In this document: positions 23,246 to 34,070 of the stretch, in pieces | How positions within the stretch are numbered: position 1 is the first letter of the stretch | Layout of the letters: each line of letters starts with the position of its first letter | Assembly: GCA_015680685.1 (NCBI GenBank) | Contig: MNCI01017832.1 | Coordinates: 170,144-234,143 of the forward strand | Direction: 5' to 3' | DNA length: 64,000 nucleotides | From: Gnetum montanum | Taxonomy: Eukaryota > Streptophyta > Gnetopsida > Gnetales > Gnetaceae | The notes under the pieces: generated by a model | What the model saw: the letters and a program-made list of their open reading frames with translations, nothing else | Told to the model about the DNA's origin: nothing | Database searches by the model: none | Made by a program: the position numbers and the translations under genes

Positions 23246-24879
23246 TGATGTCCAAAACTTAAGAAAATGGATTATTATATTCCAAAAATCAATTGAGCTA
23301 AGGATGATGAAAGATGAATGACTATGCAACTATGCATCCTTAATATAGCACAAAATCCATTAATCATAAGGATACACTTGTAAATTTTGACTAAGATCAT
23401 TTATGATCAAGGGTTGAGTAATGAATATTGAATATCTTGTCTCTATACTAGAAAGATAAGCACCAATACCAACATAAGATCATAAATGTTCAAATATATT
23501 CATAAAATCATAATTATTGTTCAATGCCCATATTGCCAATGACACATTATATCACAATCATATCAAGTATATCACAATCATATCACAAGTCATGACATTA
23601 TATTACAATCATATCAAGGAGACATAAAATTCTTTCCCTTTTTGGACATCATCAAAATGTGAGTTGGGCCTTACAAGTAGCAATATTAAAAATAAGATAG
23701 ATCAAAAGACTATTAAGGATACATTTATATCACCTTCATCTAAGTAAAACCTCATTATATTTTTCTCATGACATTTTCATAATTAGAAAATAGACATAGT
23801 AATTTGATGTGAAGGAAAATAAGTACATATACACCAAAATTTTAAGAAATAGATCAAATTCCAAAACTAGATCAAGAGATCAAACAAAGAAATTTCAAAT
23901 TAAGATGTTCACATTAACCACATATATCTTAAAGAACCTTAAAATATCTCATCAATTGATTTTCATGCTTTGTAACTGAAAAATGTGAGTACTTTTACTT
24001 ACTTTAGTAGGATTGAGATCTCCTAATTAAGAACTGTTTAGCTCATATCAATAACAAGGGACTTAACTACTCAAAAGACTATATTCTTGGTATATAAATA
24101 ATTTAGCACTGACATAAAGATATATTCAAAGAAATTCCATAAGCTTGTACAATTGATTGTTACTTTTAAATAAAATATTTTCAAAGCTTGAATCAAAAAT
24201 AACTCCTCCAAGTTTTACTAGATGAGTATACATTTTGTTACTTGCTAAAGATAGGTCACTAAGTATTGTCATGAAGAAAGTCTCTATAGACTTCCCTTAC
24301 ATTGATGCTCCAAAATAAATAATGATGTACAAGATCCCCCTACATATGTACCTATATGTTCTTTAACTCTTTTTAAGATCTACACCTATTTGATCACAAT
24401 TTTGATTATTCATGAATATAAAATGAATAAGTAATGTTTATAAAAAGGAAAAAGAATTAGAGAAAATTATTAGCCATAAGTCATAATAATTTTTTTCTTG
24501 CTTGATCATCTAGTCATGCCTTATTTTGCCATTTTTCTAAAATACTAGGACCAATTTCTCATGTTAGTAGTATCTTATAATAAAAGATAAAATAATTTTT
24601 AATGTAGATGCAATGCCTTTCTTTTGTTTCTTAGTTTCTTCAAGCATGAAGCTTTTTAAGGACATGTAAGTAGCTAAGATAACATGAGAGATAACCATAC
24701 TATCTTGATCTTTCTTTGAAACCCTTTTTCTATAATATCATGCATTAGATGATTACGATGTATTTTCTTTGATGATTAAATAATTCATAAAGTATATGTA
24801 TATAAAATTTATCATAAATTTTTTTCAAAAACTAGCTTGTATTAAATCTAGCAAGCAAGGAAATAGATACTTACCATGA
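23246..24879. other. Non-coding interior of copia element
   Basis: AT-rich sequence between gag and the purine tract. No pol motif was found on either strand. Confidence 0.55.
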
Positions 24880-26595
24880 CTTACCCTACTTGTTTACTAA
24901 TATGATCATGACTATTGGAGCTTGATAGGAGGCCCTCTATCATAGAGTACCTCCTTACCATTTGATTTTTGCTCATTAGCTCCTTTGTTGGTGTCCCTAA
25001 TCTTGTATGGGAATCATTATTATTCATCTTCCTTAAGATAGGAGGATCCATAATTTTTGATAGTTTTTGATTCATTCATTCTTTTAGAAGTTTCTCTAGC
25101 TTTTAGTTCATTCCTTTTCCAAGTTATTACATCTTACAAGATACACTCACTAGTTGCCTATTGATAAGATCCAGTATCAATGTTATTTTGTTCTATGTAG
25201 GATAATAATCTTTTTATGACCATGATTTTTACAAAAATATAAAGTGTTTCTTTCATGAATAGAATCATCAAACCTTATTATGTTTGAGACTAAACTATTA
25301 TATGGATCCTTCTAAGAGGTTTCTTTCAAGCTTTCATTTTTATGTTCATTTTGAATTTCTTCCTTGTTTTCAATGATCCCTTCTTCTTGGTTATCCCTGC
25401 ATTTCTCTTTATCTAATGGGGTTAGTAGTTAAATCTTAGCTTTTATATCTAATATTTCCCTTTTTAACTTAGAAGATAAGGTGTATATTTCAAAAAAAAT
25501 TTGTGCATATTTTTCTTTGCCTTTTTGAGCAGATAATGTACGATAAAAATTTCTTCATGTAACTCACTATATCTTTCATAATGTTTACCTCTTAATTCAT
25601 CAGAGATTTTTGAAGAATCTTCATTTGTGAGGGATATACATATAAGCTTAAGTCTTTCATAGTATCATCAATCTCTTCCTCACGCCATTGTCCCAACTTA
25701 TGTAGAAGTTTATCTTTTTCTTATCTACTTTACTTTTATCTCTTCATTACAAGTTGCCAATGCTAGAATATTTGGAGGTTACATGGCCTCTTCCATCACA
25801 TATCCAACATTCTATGGAAAATGAATCAATATTTGAATTCATAGAACTTTTAACTTTTTCCTCACCTTTAGATTAATTTGGTCTTGGTGGGTTGAAGCTT
25901 CTTTCTTTCCTTGCAATAGGTCTTTGAACTCTTTTCCATAGAATAGCTGTTTTGTCTTCACTATTCATTTCTTGTTCAACTTGCTCCTTCTCTTTTGAAG
26001 CTACTTTTAGAGTAATAGGCTTTTCCTCAATTGCTCCTTCACTTATGAGTTTCATTTCAGAAGCAATTAGAGCACTTTATAGCTCTTCAAATTTAAAAAT
26101 TGAAAAGTATCTAATTTCTTTGATAGATGTGACCTTAGATCTAAATTTAGGTTGTAGTGTTCTAATTATTTTTATAATTACATCACTTTCAAGAAAGTCC
26201 TTGCCTATACCCCTAATTTCTACAACAAGATCATTTTTCCTAGAGAAATAATCCTTTATCTTTTCACCTTCCTTCATCTTAAGTTTGTTATATTCACTTT
26301 GCAAGAGTGAAAGTTTTGATTTTTTAACTATATATGTACCCTCATAGGTAGCCTCTAAGGTTTTCTAAATTTCCTTAGCAATTTTACACCTAGCTATTCT
26401 ATTAAATTCAAATTTATTTAATGCACAATATAAATAATTCTTTATTTTAGAATCATACATAAACTTATTTGTTAATTCAGTCATCCATTTGTTTCGTGAA
26501 TTAAGAAATTTTGAGGCATTATTGATGGATGATTTGTAGCCTTCAAGGATTGACTTTTATACCTTGAATTCCATGGACTTGAAGAAGCCTTTCAT
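24880..26595 (-). pseudogene. Copia gag (decayed)
   Basis: Minus-strand frame from ATG at 26,595. It has a UBN2-type gag core: YKSSINNAS, ALNKFEFNRIARCK, KTLEATYEGTYIVKKSKLSL, MKEGEKIKDYFSRKNDLV and FRSKVTSIKEIRY. A zinc knuckle CWICDGRGHVTSKY follows near 25,790-25,830 with the last Cys changed to Tyr. A helical KLKREILDIKAKI segment and a second, broken knuckle-like YFCKNHGHKK lie further on, then an open tail to 24,881. Stops interrupt it in several places. Gag would package the element RNA; this copy cannot make it intact. Confidence 0.8.
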
Positions 26596-26702
26596 CCTCT
26601 AATTTCAATATGCAAATTCAAATCAAGTGTAGGATGTCTCCTCCATAGTTCACTCTTGAAAGTTGAAGCATGAATTTGAGAGTACTGGGCTCTAATAGTA
26701 CT

Positions 26703-27763
26703 TGAGGATAAAGAACTTAGAAGAGGGGTTGAATAAGTACACCAATAAAAATTGCACCAGCCATAAAGACACACCAAATTTTACATGGTTCCCCACCTTG
26801 GGTACATTCACACTTGGAGGGTACAATTAATGCACACCTTTGGACTTTGTTTCTTCAAAAATTATGGTTTGAAGGACACCACTCCCTATACAAGCTTTGA
26901 GCTTCACTCCAAAGTGTTTCATCACTGCAAACCCACTGAACCTTGCAAGATCCCAAAAAGCTCAAAATGTAGTTTGCAAGGTTCCAAAACCTTTACAAAA
27001 TTGAGCTCTACTTTGGAGTGTTTTGACATTACAAAAACACTGAATCCCAAAGGATCCCGACAAGCTCAATAAGGATTTCTTCTAACAAGAAGCACATCAA
27101 CCTTGGAAGGCTACAATAAAAAAGGAAAAGAATAATGAAATAGTGTAACTACATTTATAGATTCTTGTACTCAAAGCTCAGAATAATTACAATCAAGAAA
27201 ATGATATTACAATGAAAAGGAAGAATAGAATAGATAATGAAATTTTTGTGAACAATTTTAACATCATCTTATAGCCTCAAAGTTTTCAAAAAATCCTTAA
27301 AATTCATGCAAAAACTTCCAAATGGCTAGTGTAGATGTCTACATCGAAGTATAGATGTCTATCTGAGATTGCCCTCAATGTAGGAGAGACATATACCTAG
27401 AAACTAGGATGTCTATAGTGTGATGTCTAGTGTGAGACATCTACTGCTGAAGATAGACATTTTTTGTTTTTCTAAGATGACTACTCAGCTTTTAAACTTT
27501 GAATTTTGAGGCATTCTATTGTTCACTTATCTTCTTGGTAGTCCTTGGAGTATCTTCATTAGACTTGTAGAGTTTATTTTTTCATCCATGCTCTCATCTT
27601 GACCATGTAGTCTTCATTTTGACATCTTGATGTAAATCTCATTTCCTTGAGTTCTTAGATCTTTTTGTGAGGTTCTTGTTCATGTCTTAAAAAATAATCT
27701 TCTATCATAAATATTCTATATTATCCATTTTTCTTAAGGTTTTGACATACCAAAAGATCAACA
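26703..27763 (-). repeat. Copia 5' LTR
   Basis: Partner of the LTR at 22,161-23,229, with many substitutions, which implies an old insertion. It also carries a gacatct/agatgtct cluster (about 27,330-27,490). Confidence 0.85.
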
Positions 27764-27779
27764 AAAAATTCTTGGTAGA

Positions 27780-29100
27780 CCTAAAGTGAGATTTGACATG
27801 GCTTGTAGAACCATTTTAGAGTTTACTCATAGAACCTTTCTTATGCTCTACAAAATTACTCTTTAAAGAAGCTAATGTGGTAGAACTATTTATGTGTTTG
27901 CTTATAGAGCTGAATTTTGGCTTCATATGCCAATTCTATAGGCTGATGTGGAAGATGCTAACATGGTAGAATGGAAGAAGAGCTTTTCTTTAGAGATAAA
28001 ATTTGATTCTACAACCAACATATTTTCTCCAAAGCTAACATGGATAGTAGAATCATGCTGAAGCTCATTAGTAGATCCATTTTTTGATTCTATAATCTAG
28101 TTCTACTAAAAAGGCTTATGTGGTAAAGTTGATCTTTTCACTTGCTTGTAGGATTGGATTGTAATTTTACTAATAAATTTATTGATGTGACTATAGAACT
28201 AATTTTTTTTCCTTGTAGAACCAACTTCTAGCTTGATGAATTAGTATTGCATAAAGGATGACATGAAAAAACTTCTTTAAGTTTCATTCATAGAGATAAA
28301 TTTTACCTTCATAAAATTAGCTTTATAAGCTGATGTGGTAGTGAAGGTTGAATGTTTCTCAAAGGCTCTTTATGTAGCTATTTATACAACAATTTTGCAA
28401 AGCATTTTTTCTAATCTATGAATCTACTCTTCATGAATGCTGACCTAGCAATATAGATGTTCAGTGTCTTTTTAGAGCAAAGTTACAAATACAAAGCTAA
28501 CATGTTAGAGACATTTTTTAAAGCTATTTTGTAGAATCATATTTTTTCTAGTACAAAGTGCTTAACTTCAAACTTTCTCATTGGCTATGTAGAATCATTT
28601 TCAACCTTTCTTGTATAGCCAATTTTTTACTCTACAAACTTTTTCCAAAAAAATTCCATGTGTCATATGCGATTTACAATTAAGACAAACTTTAATCACT
28701 TATTATGTTTAGACATTTTGATGCTTCCAAAAGTAGAATTCTTTTATAGAGCTAATTTTTGATTTCACAAGCTTCCTTTATATGCTAGCATGGCTCATGA
28801 AATAGTCTTATAGAACCTATCATTAGGTCTACGAATCAAGGCTTAATACCTTACATGGTGAAGCTAGAAATTGATGTTTTAGTAGAGCCATTTTTAATCC
28901 TATGAATCATTTTTCTAAAAGGAGTTAACTTGGTAAAGGTAGAAGTTGAATTACTCATAAATTTAATTTTAATCTTATAGATAAGCTTATCTCAGCATGT
29001 TTGCATGACATGGCTATAGAACCAATTGGTAGAGTTGCTTCTTCACCTTACAAGCATGTTCTATATGAGAAAATCAGACATGGTAGAATAAGAAAAAAAA
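27780..29100. repeat. Degenerate repeat array, left part
   Basis: Recurring phrases gctgatgtggtaga, tagagccatttttgattcta and tctacaa appear every 60-100 bp with heavy divergence. The same texture resumes at 37,092 after the chromovirus, so this was one array before that insertion. Confidence 0.6.
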
Positions 29101-29614
29101 TGTGACATCCCATTCCTAGATGTCATAAAAATACCAACACCTAATTTATTATATTCATCATGCATAACATATCAAAAAGATTATAAACGCTTAAATAATG
29201 AATTAATTAACAAATAAATAATTCATACTAAAGAATTAAGTAAGGAAAGAAAAATGGAAGAATTGTATTAATAGAAGAGAGTACTGTAATGCCCTTTTGG
29301 GTTGTCTTCCTATGCCACTTAAGCCTTAGAGGCAATCTAGCACTACCACCACAATTAGGCCTATAACCTGGCTAAAAGGCTGGGCTAGTCCCCTTCCTGT
29401 CCCACTTCATCTAGCTCTCGTTACTCACCACTCTAGGCTTCACAACTCCATGTTGGCACAACCTCTAACCCCAACCTTAAATAGCATAGGTCAAACCCTT
29501 TCCCAAGGGATACATGAATAGTCATAACTTCTTATAACAAGGTACCCCTTCATTAGAAGGTTAATTACATTTTTTACAATTGTTTCCATCCTTAACATGG
29601 GATGAGATGTTACA
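29101..29614 (-). repeat. Chromovirus 3' LTR
   Basis: 514 bp beginning tgtgacatcccattcctaga on the plus strand and ending gatgttaca, next to the purine tract at 29,615-29,630. Confidence 0.9.
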
Positions 29615-29837
29615 ATCTACCCCCCTTAAGCATCTAGCTTGTCCTCAAGCGCTTCCTCAATATCCAGCTACTTAATGATTGCTTCATAGTTATGCTTCTT
29701 AGCTTCAATTCTCTTATTTTCCTCATTATCATCTATACAAATAAAAGATCAAAATTTATAAGCATAATTTATTACATCCATAATAAATTCAATCTATCAT
29801 TCAATATTTAAATGATCAAAAAGTTGAAGGTAAGTAT

Positions 29838-32800
29838 TTAAAATAAGCTCCCTGTTTTCCCAGGTCTGTTGATCATAATTTGACCATTGAACAAGTACTT
29901 CACTAATAGTTTTATTTTGTAATTTCTTGGTTTGTTCGTCTTTAATACAATGGGTTTTACTTCAAAGCTAGCGTTGGATTGTAATGGCAAAATATTCCAA
30001 TCCAATACATATGGTACATCATTTTCATGAAATTTCTTTAACAAGCTCACATGAAAAACTAGATGAATTTTAAGGTTTCAGGAAGATTCAATCGATATGC
30101 TACTTCACCAATTCTTTTAGAGATTTCAAAAGGTCCACAAAATCTAGGTGCTAATTTAGTATATTTTCCCAATTTAAGAGAACTTCTGGTAGGTTTTACT
30201 CTCAACAATACTTGATCCCCTACTTGGAATTCTTTTTTAAGTTGATGTAGATCTACATATCATTTATATTTATCTTGGGTAGCCTCCAAATTTTGTTTAA
30301 CCCTTGTGAGAATGTTTTCCATTATTTTTATTTCTTCTTCCTTCCATTCTGCTCTTAAGGTTGGATCTGCCTAAGTTAATAGTGTACAACAATTATGTCC
30401 ATATACTACTTCGAATGGTGTTGAATGTATAGAACCTTGATAATTATTATTGTAGGAAAATTTTTTCAAATGCAAATAATTCTCCCATGTTTTTGGTTTA
30501 CTCCCAACATAACATTGTAGGATATATTTTAATATTCTATTCACTCATTTAGTTTGTCCATCAGTTTTAGGATGATAAGCTGTGCTAAATTTTAATTGAG
30601 TTCCAAGCTCTCTGAAGAAATTTTTCCAAAATTCAAATATGAATTTAGGATCTCTATCTAAAGTGATAGATTTTGGAAAATCATGTAATCTAAATACTTT
30701 TTGTATGAATTTTTGGGCTATTTCTTCTGTTGTGTTTGTAGATTTCAAAGCTATAAAATGTGCCATCTTTGATAGATGATCAACTACTACAAAAATTGAG
30801 TCATTTCCTTTTTTGGATACTGGTAATCCCACAATGAAATCCATAGTGATATCTTCCCATTTCTAGGCTGGAACTTTCAAGGGTTGTAATAATCCACTAG
30901 GTTTCCTTTGTTCAGCTTTTATTCTTTGACATGTTGGGCAATTTTTAATGTATGTAGACACATCATTCTTCATTCCAGGCCAAAAATAATATTTACAAAT
31001 TATCATATAGGTCTTAATATAACCTGGGTGTCCTGCATATGGTACTTCATGTGCTTCACATGACAATTTTAGTCTCCAATTTCCTTTTGTTATGCATACT
31101 CTTTGTTCTTTCATTAATAAACCATTAGAAGTGATTGGTATTGAGGCTCACTGGGAATGTTGGTTAAAGTCTTTTTAAAGCAAGGGTCTTCTTTCATTTG
31201 TTAATTTCCTCTTCCATAGGGGTCGTTACTACACCTATCATTAAATTCCACATTTAACTAAGGCCATTAGCTACCACATTTTTTTGCCAGGAACATATTT
31301 GATTTGAAAAACATATTTTGCTAACAATTCTATCCATCGCCTTTGACGAGTATTCAAAATAGGTTGTCTTTGCAAATATTCTAAACTTTTATGATCCATT
31401 TTTAGTACAAACTTCTTTCCATAAAGATAATGTCTCCAAACTTTTAGAGCATGAACAATTGCTAGTAATTCTAAATCATGACTTGAGTAATTTACCTCGG
31501 CTCCTCATAATTTATGAGATTCATAACATACCACTTTATCTTCTAGTGAAAGAACTACACTGATTCCTATTCCATAAGTATTCGTGGATACTTCAAATGG
31601 TAAATCTTCATTTGGAATTCTCAAAATAGGTGTTGTTGTAAGTAGCATCTTTAATCTAAGAAAAGATTCCCTACATTTTTCATCAAATTTGAACTCACTT
31701 TTCTCCTGCAAAAAGTCAATTAATGGGGCTACCAAGGTAGAATAATCTTTAATGAAACATTGATAAAAACTGGCTAACCCTAAGAAGCTTCGAACTGCTA
31801 TAACATCTTTTAATTCAGGCCAATCCTGGATCACACTAATTTTTGCTGGATCCACTTGCAATCCTTTCTTGGAAATAAATGTCCTAACTATGAGACTTCT
31901 TCCTTAGAGAGTTCACATTTACTCAATTTAGCTTTTAATTGATGTTCTTCAAGAATTTCCATTGTAGTTTTCAACTGTTCGATATGTGCTTCACTTGATT
32001 TAGAATAAAAAAGTATACCATACATAAATACTATGAAAAATTGATCAAGATATTCACAAAAAATATTATTCATTAATGCCATAAATGTTGCAAGTGCATT
32101 AGTTAATCCAAACAGCATTACAAAAAATTTGTATAATCCATATTTGGTTCTAAAAGTAGTTTTCTCAATATCTTTCTCCTTAATCCTTATTTGGTGATAT
32201 ACTAATTTTGAATCAATCTTTGAGAAATAACATGCACCTGTAAGTTGATCAAATAAATAATTGATTCTAGGTAAAAGATAATTATTTTTAATCGTCATTT
32301 TATTCAGTGCCTTGTAATCAATGCATAATCTTAGAGTACCATCTTTCTTTCTGATAAATAGAACTAGTGCACCCCAAGGTGATACACTGAGTCTAATTTT
32401 TCATTTTTTCCAATAATTGGTCTAATTGTACTTTTAATTCTCTTAATTCTGAAGTAGAAAATCTATAAGGAGCTTTTGAGATAGGTTGTGTATTGGGAAA
32501 AAATATCAATGGTATGTTCAACAGTTCTTTATATTCTTTAAGTTCATTTGGGATCTCAACACTTGAAAGTTTCTGAGGTTGGATAAATTTAACCACCAAC
32601 ATTGTAGTACCCTTTTTGACTAATCTTTTAGCTTGCTTAATAGTTATTGTATGAATTTTCTTTGTTGTTCCTACCCCCCTTAAAACCTTAACTTCGTCAA
32701 TGGTTGGAACTTTTAAAATATGAGTTCCAAAGTGGGTAGTAACATCAAATTTTTGCAGAAAGGACATTCCTAAAATGGCATCAACATCACCTAGTTCAAA

Positions 32801-33048
32801 TTCAAGAAATTCATCAATGAAGGACATTTTTGCAAAGTAAATTTGATTTTTCCATACTTGGTATGTTTTCTCATAGTTATTCCATCTACTAGTTCTATCT
32901 TAATAATTTTCTTGGAAGGGAGACTTAATTTCAATAAGTTAATTAACTTTGAAGAAATAAAAAAATTTAATTTTTTTACTTTTAATTGAACCTTCAAAAA
33001 TTGGTAAGGCAAATTGAAATTTTTGCAAAACTGATTTAGTTGATGCAA
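29838..33048 (-). pseudogene. Chromovirus pol (PR-RT-RH-IN-chromodomain), inactivated
   Basis: Open pieces on the minus strand, in order: protease tail DVDAILGMSFLQKFDV (33,048-32,393); RT (32,298-31,888) whose FxDD box reads [11 protein letters not shown], so both catalytic Asp are gone; RT tail and RNase H (31,861-about 31,260; EVNYSSHDLELLAIVHALK, KMDHKSLEYL); integrase H2C2 finger (31,114-30,863; HEVPYAGHPG ... CPTCQ); integrase core (30,844-30,545), keeping VVVDHLSKMAHF and DRDPKF but with the catalytic Glu codon changed to Lys (DGQTK) and then a stop; the C-terminal domain (EFQVGDQVLLRVKP, LAPRFCGPFEI); and a short chromodomain-like end (29,838-30,050). Few frameshifts suggest it is younger than the other elements here. 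Confidence 0.88.
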
Positions 33049-33164
33049 ATATCTTCTTGATGGCTATTGTAGAAACTAAAAGTTTTCCTTTATTTATGTT
33101 TAGGTTTGGTTTTTGATTTTTGATTTGGTGTGCTCTTTATATTTTTGCTTGAAATTTTGGCCAA

Positions 33165-33225
33165 TCTTATTTAAGATGGTCCTCACCATAAAAGAAACAT
33201 CTATATCCTGGTCGAGCTTTTTTTG
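33165..33225 (-). pseudogene. Gag zinc-knuckle remnant
   Basis: Minus-strand RCFFYGEDHLK, a stop, then DWPKF corresponds to a CCHC knuckle with its second Cys read as Tyr and its last as Trp. The gag body expected upstream is not recognisable. Confidence 0.55.
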
Positions 33226-33286
33226 CTAGTGTCTCTTCTACCATTACTTGTGGAAAAGGGCTTGGTAGAAGAGACACTAGCAAAAA
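33220..33286. repeat. Perfect 23-bp inverted repeat (hairpin)
   Basis: Left arm 33,220-33,242 (starting tttttgctagtgtctctt) and right arm 33,264-33,286 are exact reverse complements around a 21-nt spacer. The left arm overlaps the gag remnant. Confidence 0.9.
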
Positions 33287-33430
33287 GGTGGTGATGCACA
33301 ACACGAAAGAGGTAGTAATACGTGGAGTGAGAGGTGGTGATGGACAGCAGGGGAGGTAGTGATAGGCAACATAGGAGGCAATGATGGGTGGTAGAGGAGG
33401 TGGTGATGGGCAGTGTAGGCAGGCAGCGAC
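33285..33430. repeat. G-rich degenerate minisatellite
   Basis: Repeats built on gaggtggtgatggg(c)ag and variants, on the + strand. The minus-strand ORFs over it (His/Pro/Leu-rich) are repeat translations. Confidence 0.7.
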
Positions 33431-33609
33431 AAAAAGAAAAAATAGCAATGGAAAAAAAATAGAAAGAAAAATAGCAAAAACATGATTTTTGTTATTCTAG
33501 CTGTTAAGGCCAAATTTTTGAGTTCATGATCGTCCCTCTCCCATGGCTGGCCATGGGCCAAAATGTTTTTTAAATTATTATTAAAATTTATATATATATG
33601 TATATTAAA

Positions 33610-33655
33610 ACTTAATATTGGGGCTTAGGTTCAAACCTAAGACCTCCAAGTTGAT
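33610..33655. other. tRNA-like B-box inside a short palindrome
   Basis: The sequence cttaggttcaaacctaag contains GGTTCAAACC, close to the pol III B-box consensus, and is itself palindromic. It lies between (TA)n and (TAT)n tracts. It might mark a SINE fragment, but no A-box or body was identified. Confidence 0.3.
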
Positions 33656-34070
33656 TTTTTAATATATATATATATTATTATTATTATTAACTACACGTAA
33701 AACAAGAATGGTCATATCTTTCAAACTGTAAGTTGAATTTTGATGAAATTGGTATCGTTAGAATCATCTTGAAGAGTACTTCGCATTAAACTATAGATAA
33801 CTTCATTTTAGTGAATCTAAAAATCATAAAATAAAAAAAGTGAATGTTAGCTTTTTAAACAAAGAGTAAACATTAGCTCTTTCTTCAAAAAAAAAGTATA
33901 TGTTCACTTTTATTAAATCTTTTGTTATTTTAAGTTATACTTTCTCTTTTTTTTTTAACTAAGATTTCTATAATTATATTATAAATATAAGAAGTAAGCT
34001 GATTTACTCATCACAACCAGCAAAAAATTGTCTACAAAGAAGTTTGAAAATTTACTATTATAAAGAATTC

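Larger units (their letters stand above)
22161..27763 (-). mobile_element. Copia-type LTR element with gag but no pol
   Basis: Two LTRs of 1069 and 1061 bp (22,161-23,229 and 26,703-27,763; TG...CA on the minus strand) bound 3.5 kb. Beside the right LTR is a degenerate tRNA-Met primer site (minus-strand TATTAGAGCCC, about 26,687-26,700). Beside the left LTR is the purine tract AAAAAGGGGAAGAT (23,230-23,243). Only gag was found inside; the remaining 1.6 kb (23.25-24.88 kb) shows no integrase, RT or RNase H. It was therefore either non-autonomous or has lost pol. Flanking bases (cacaa left, aaaaa right) give no clear target duplication. Confidence 0.85.

Noticed and set aside
22243-27072. Similar ~90-aa ORFs at 22,243-22,518 and 26,785-27,072, first thought to be a gene pair
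   Set aside because: Both lie at the same place in the two LTRs of the copia element, on the strand opposite to it, so they are LTR sequence.
22156-27768. Target-site duplication for the copia element
   Set aside because: Flanking pentamers cacaa and aaaaa do not match well enough.
33167-33561. His/Pro/Leu-rich minus-strand ORFs resembling a membrane or secreted protein
   Set aside because: They cover the G-rich minisatellite and hairpin; composition explains them.
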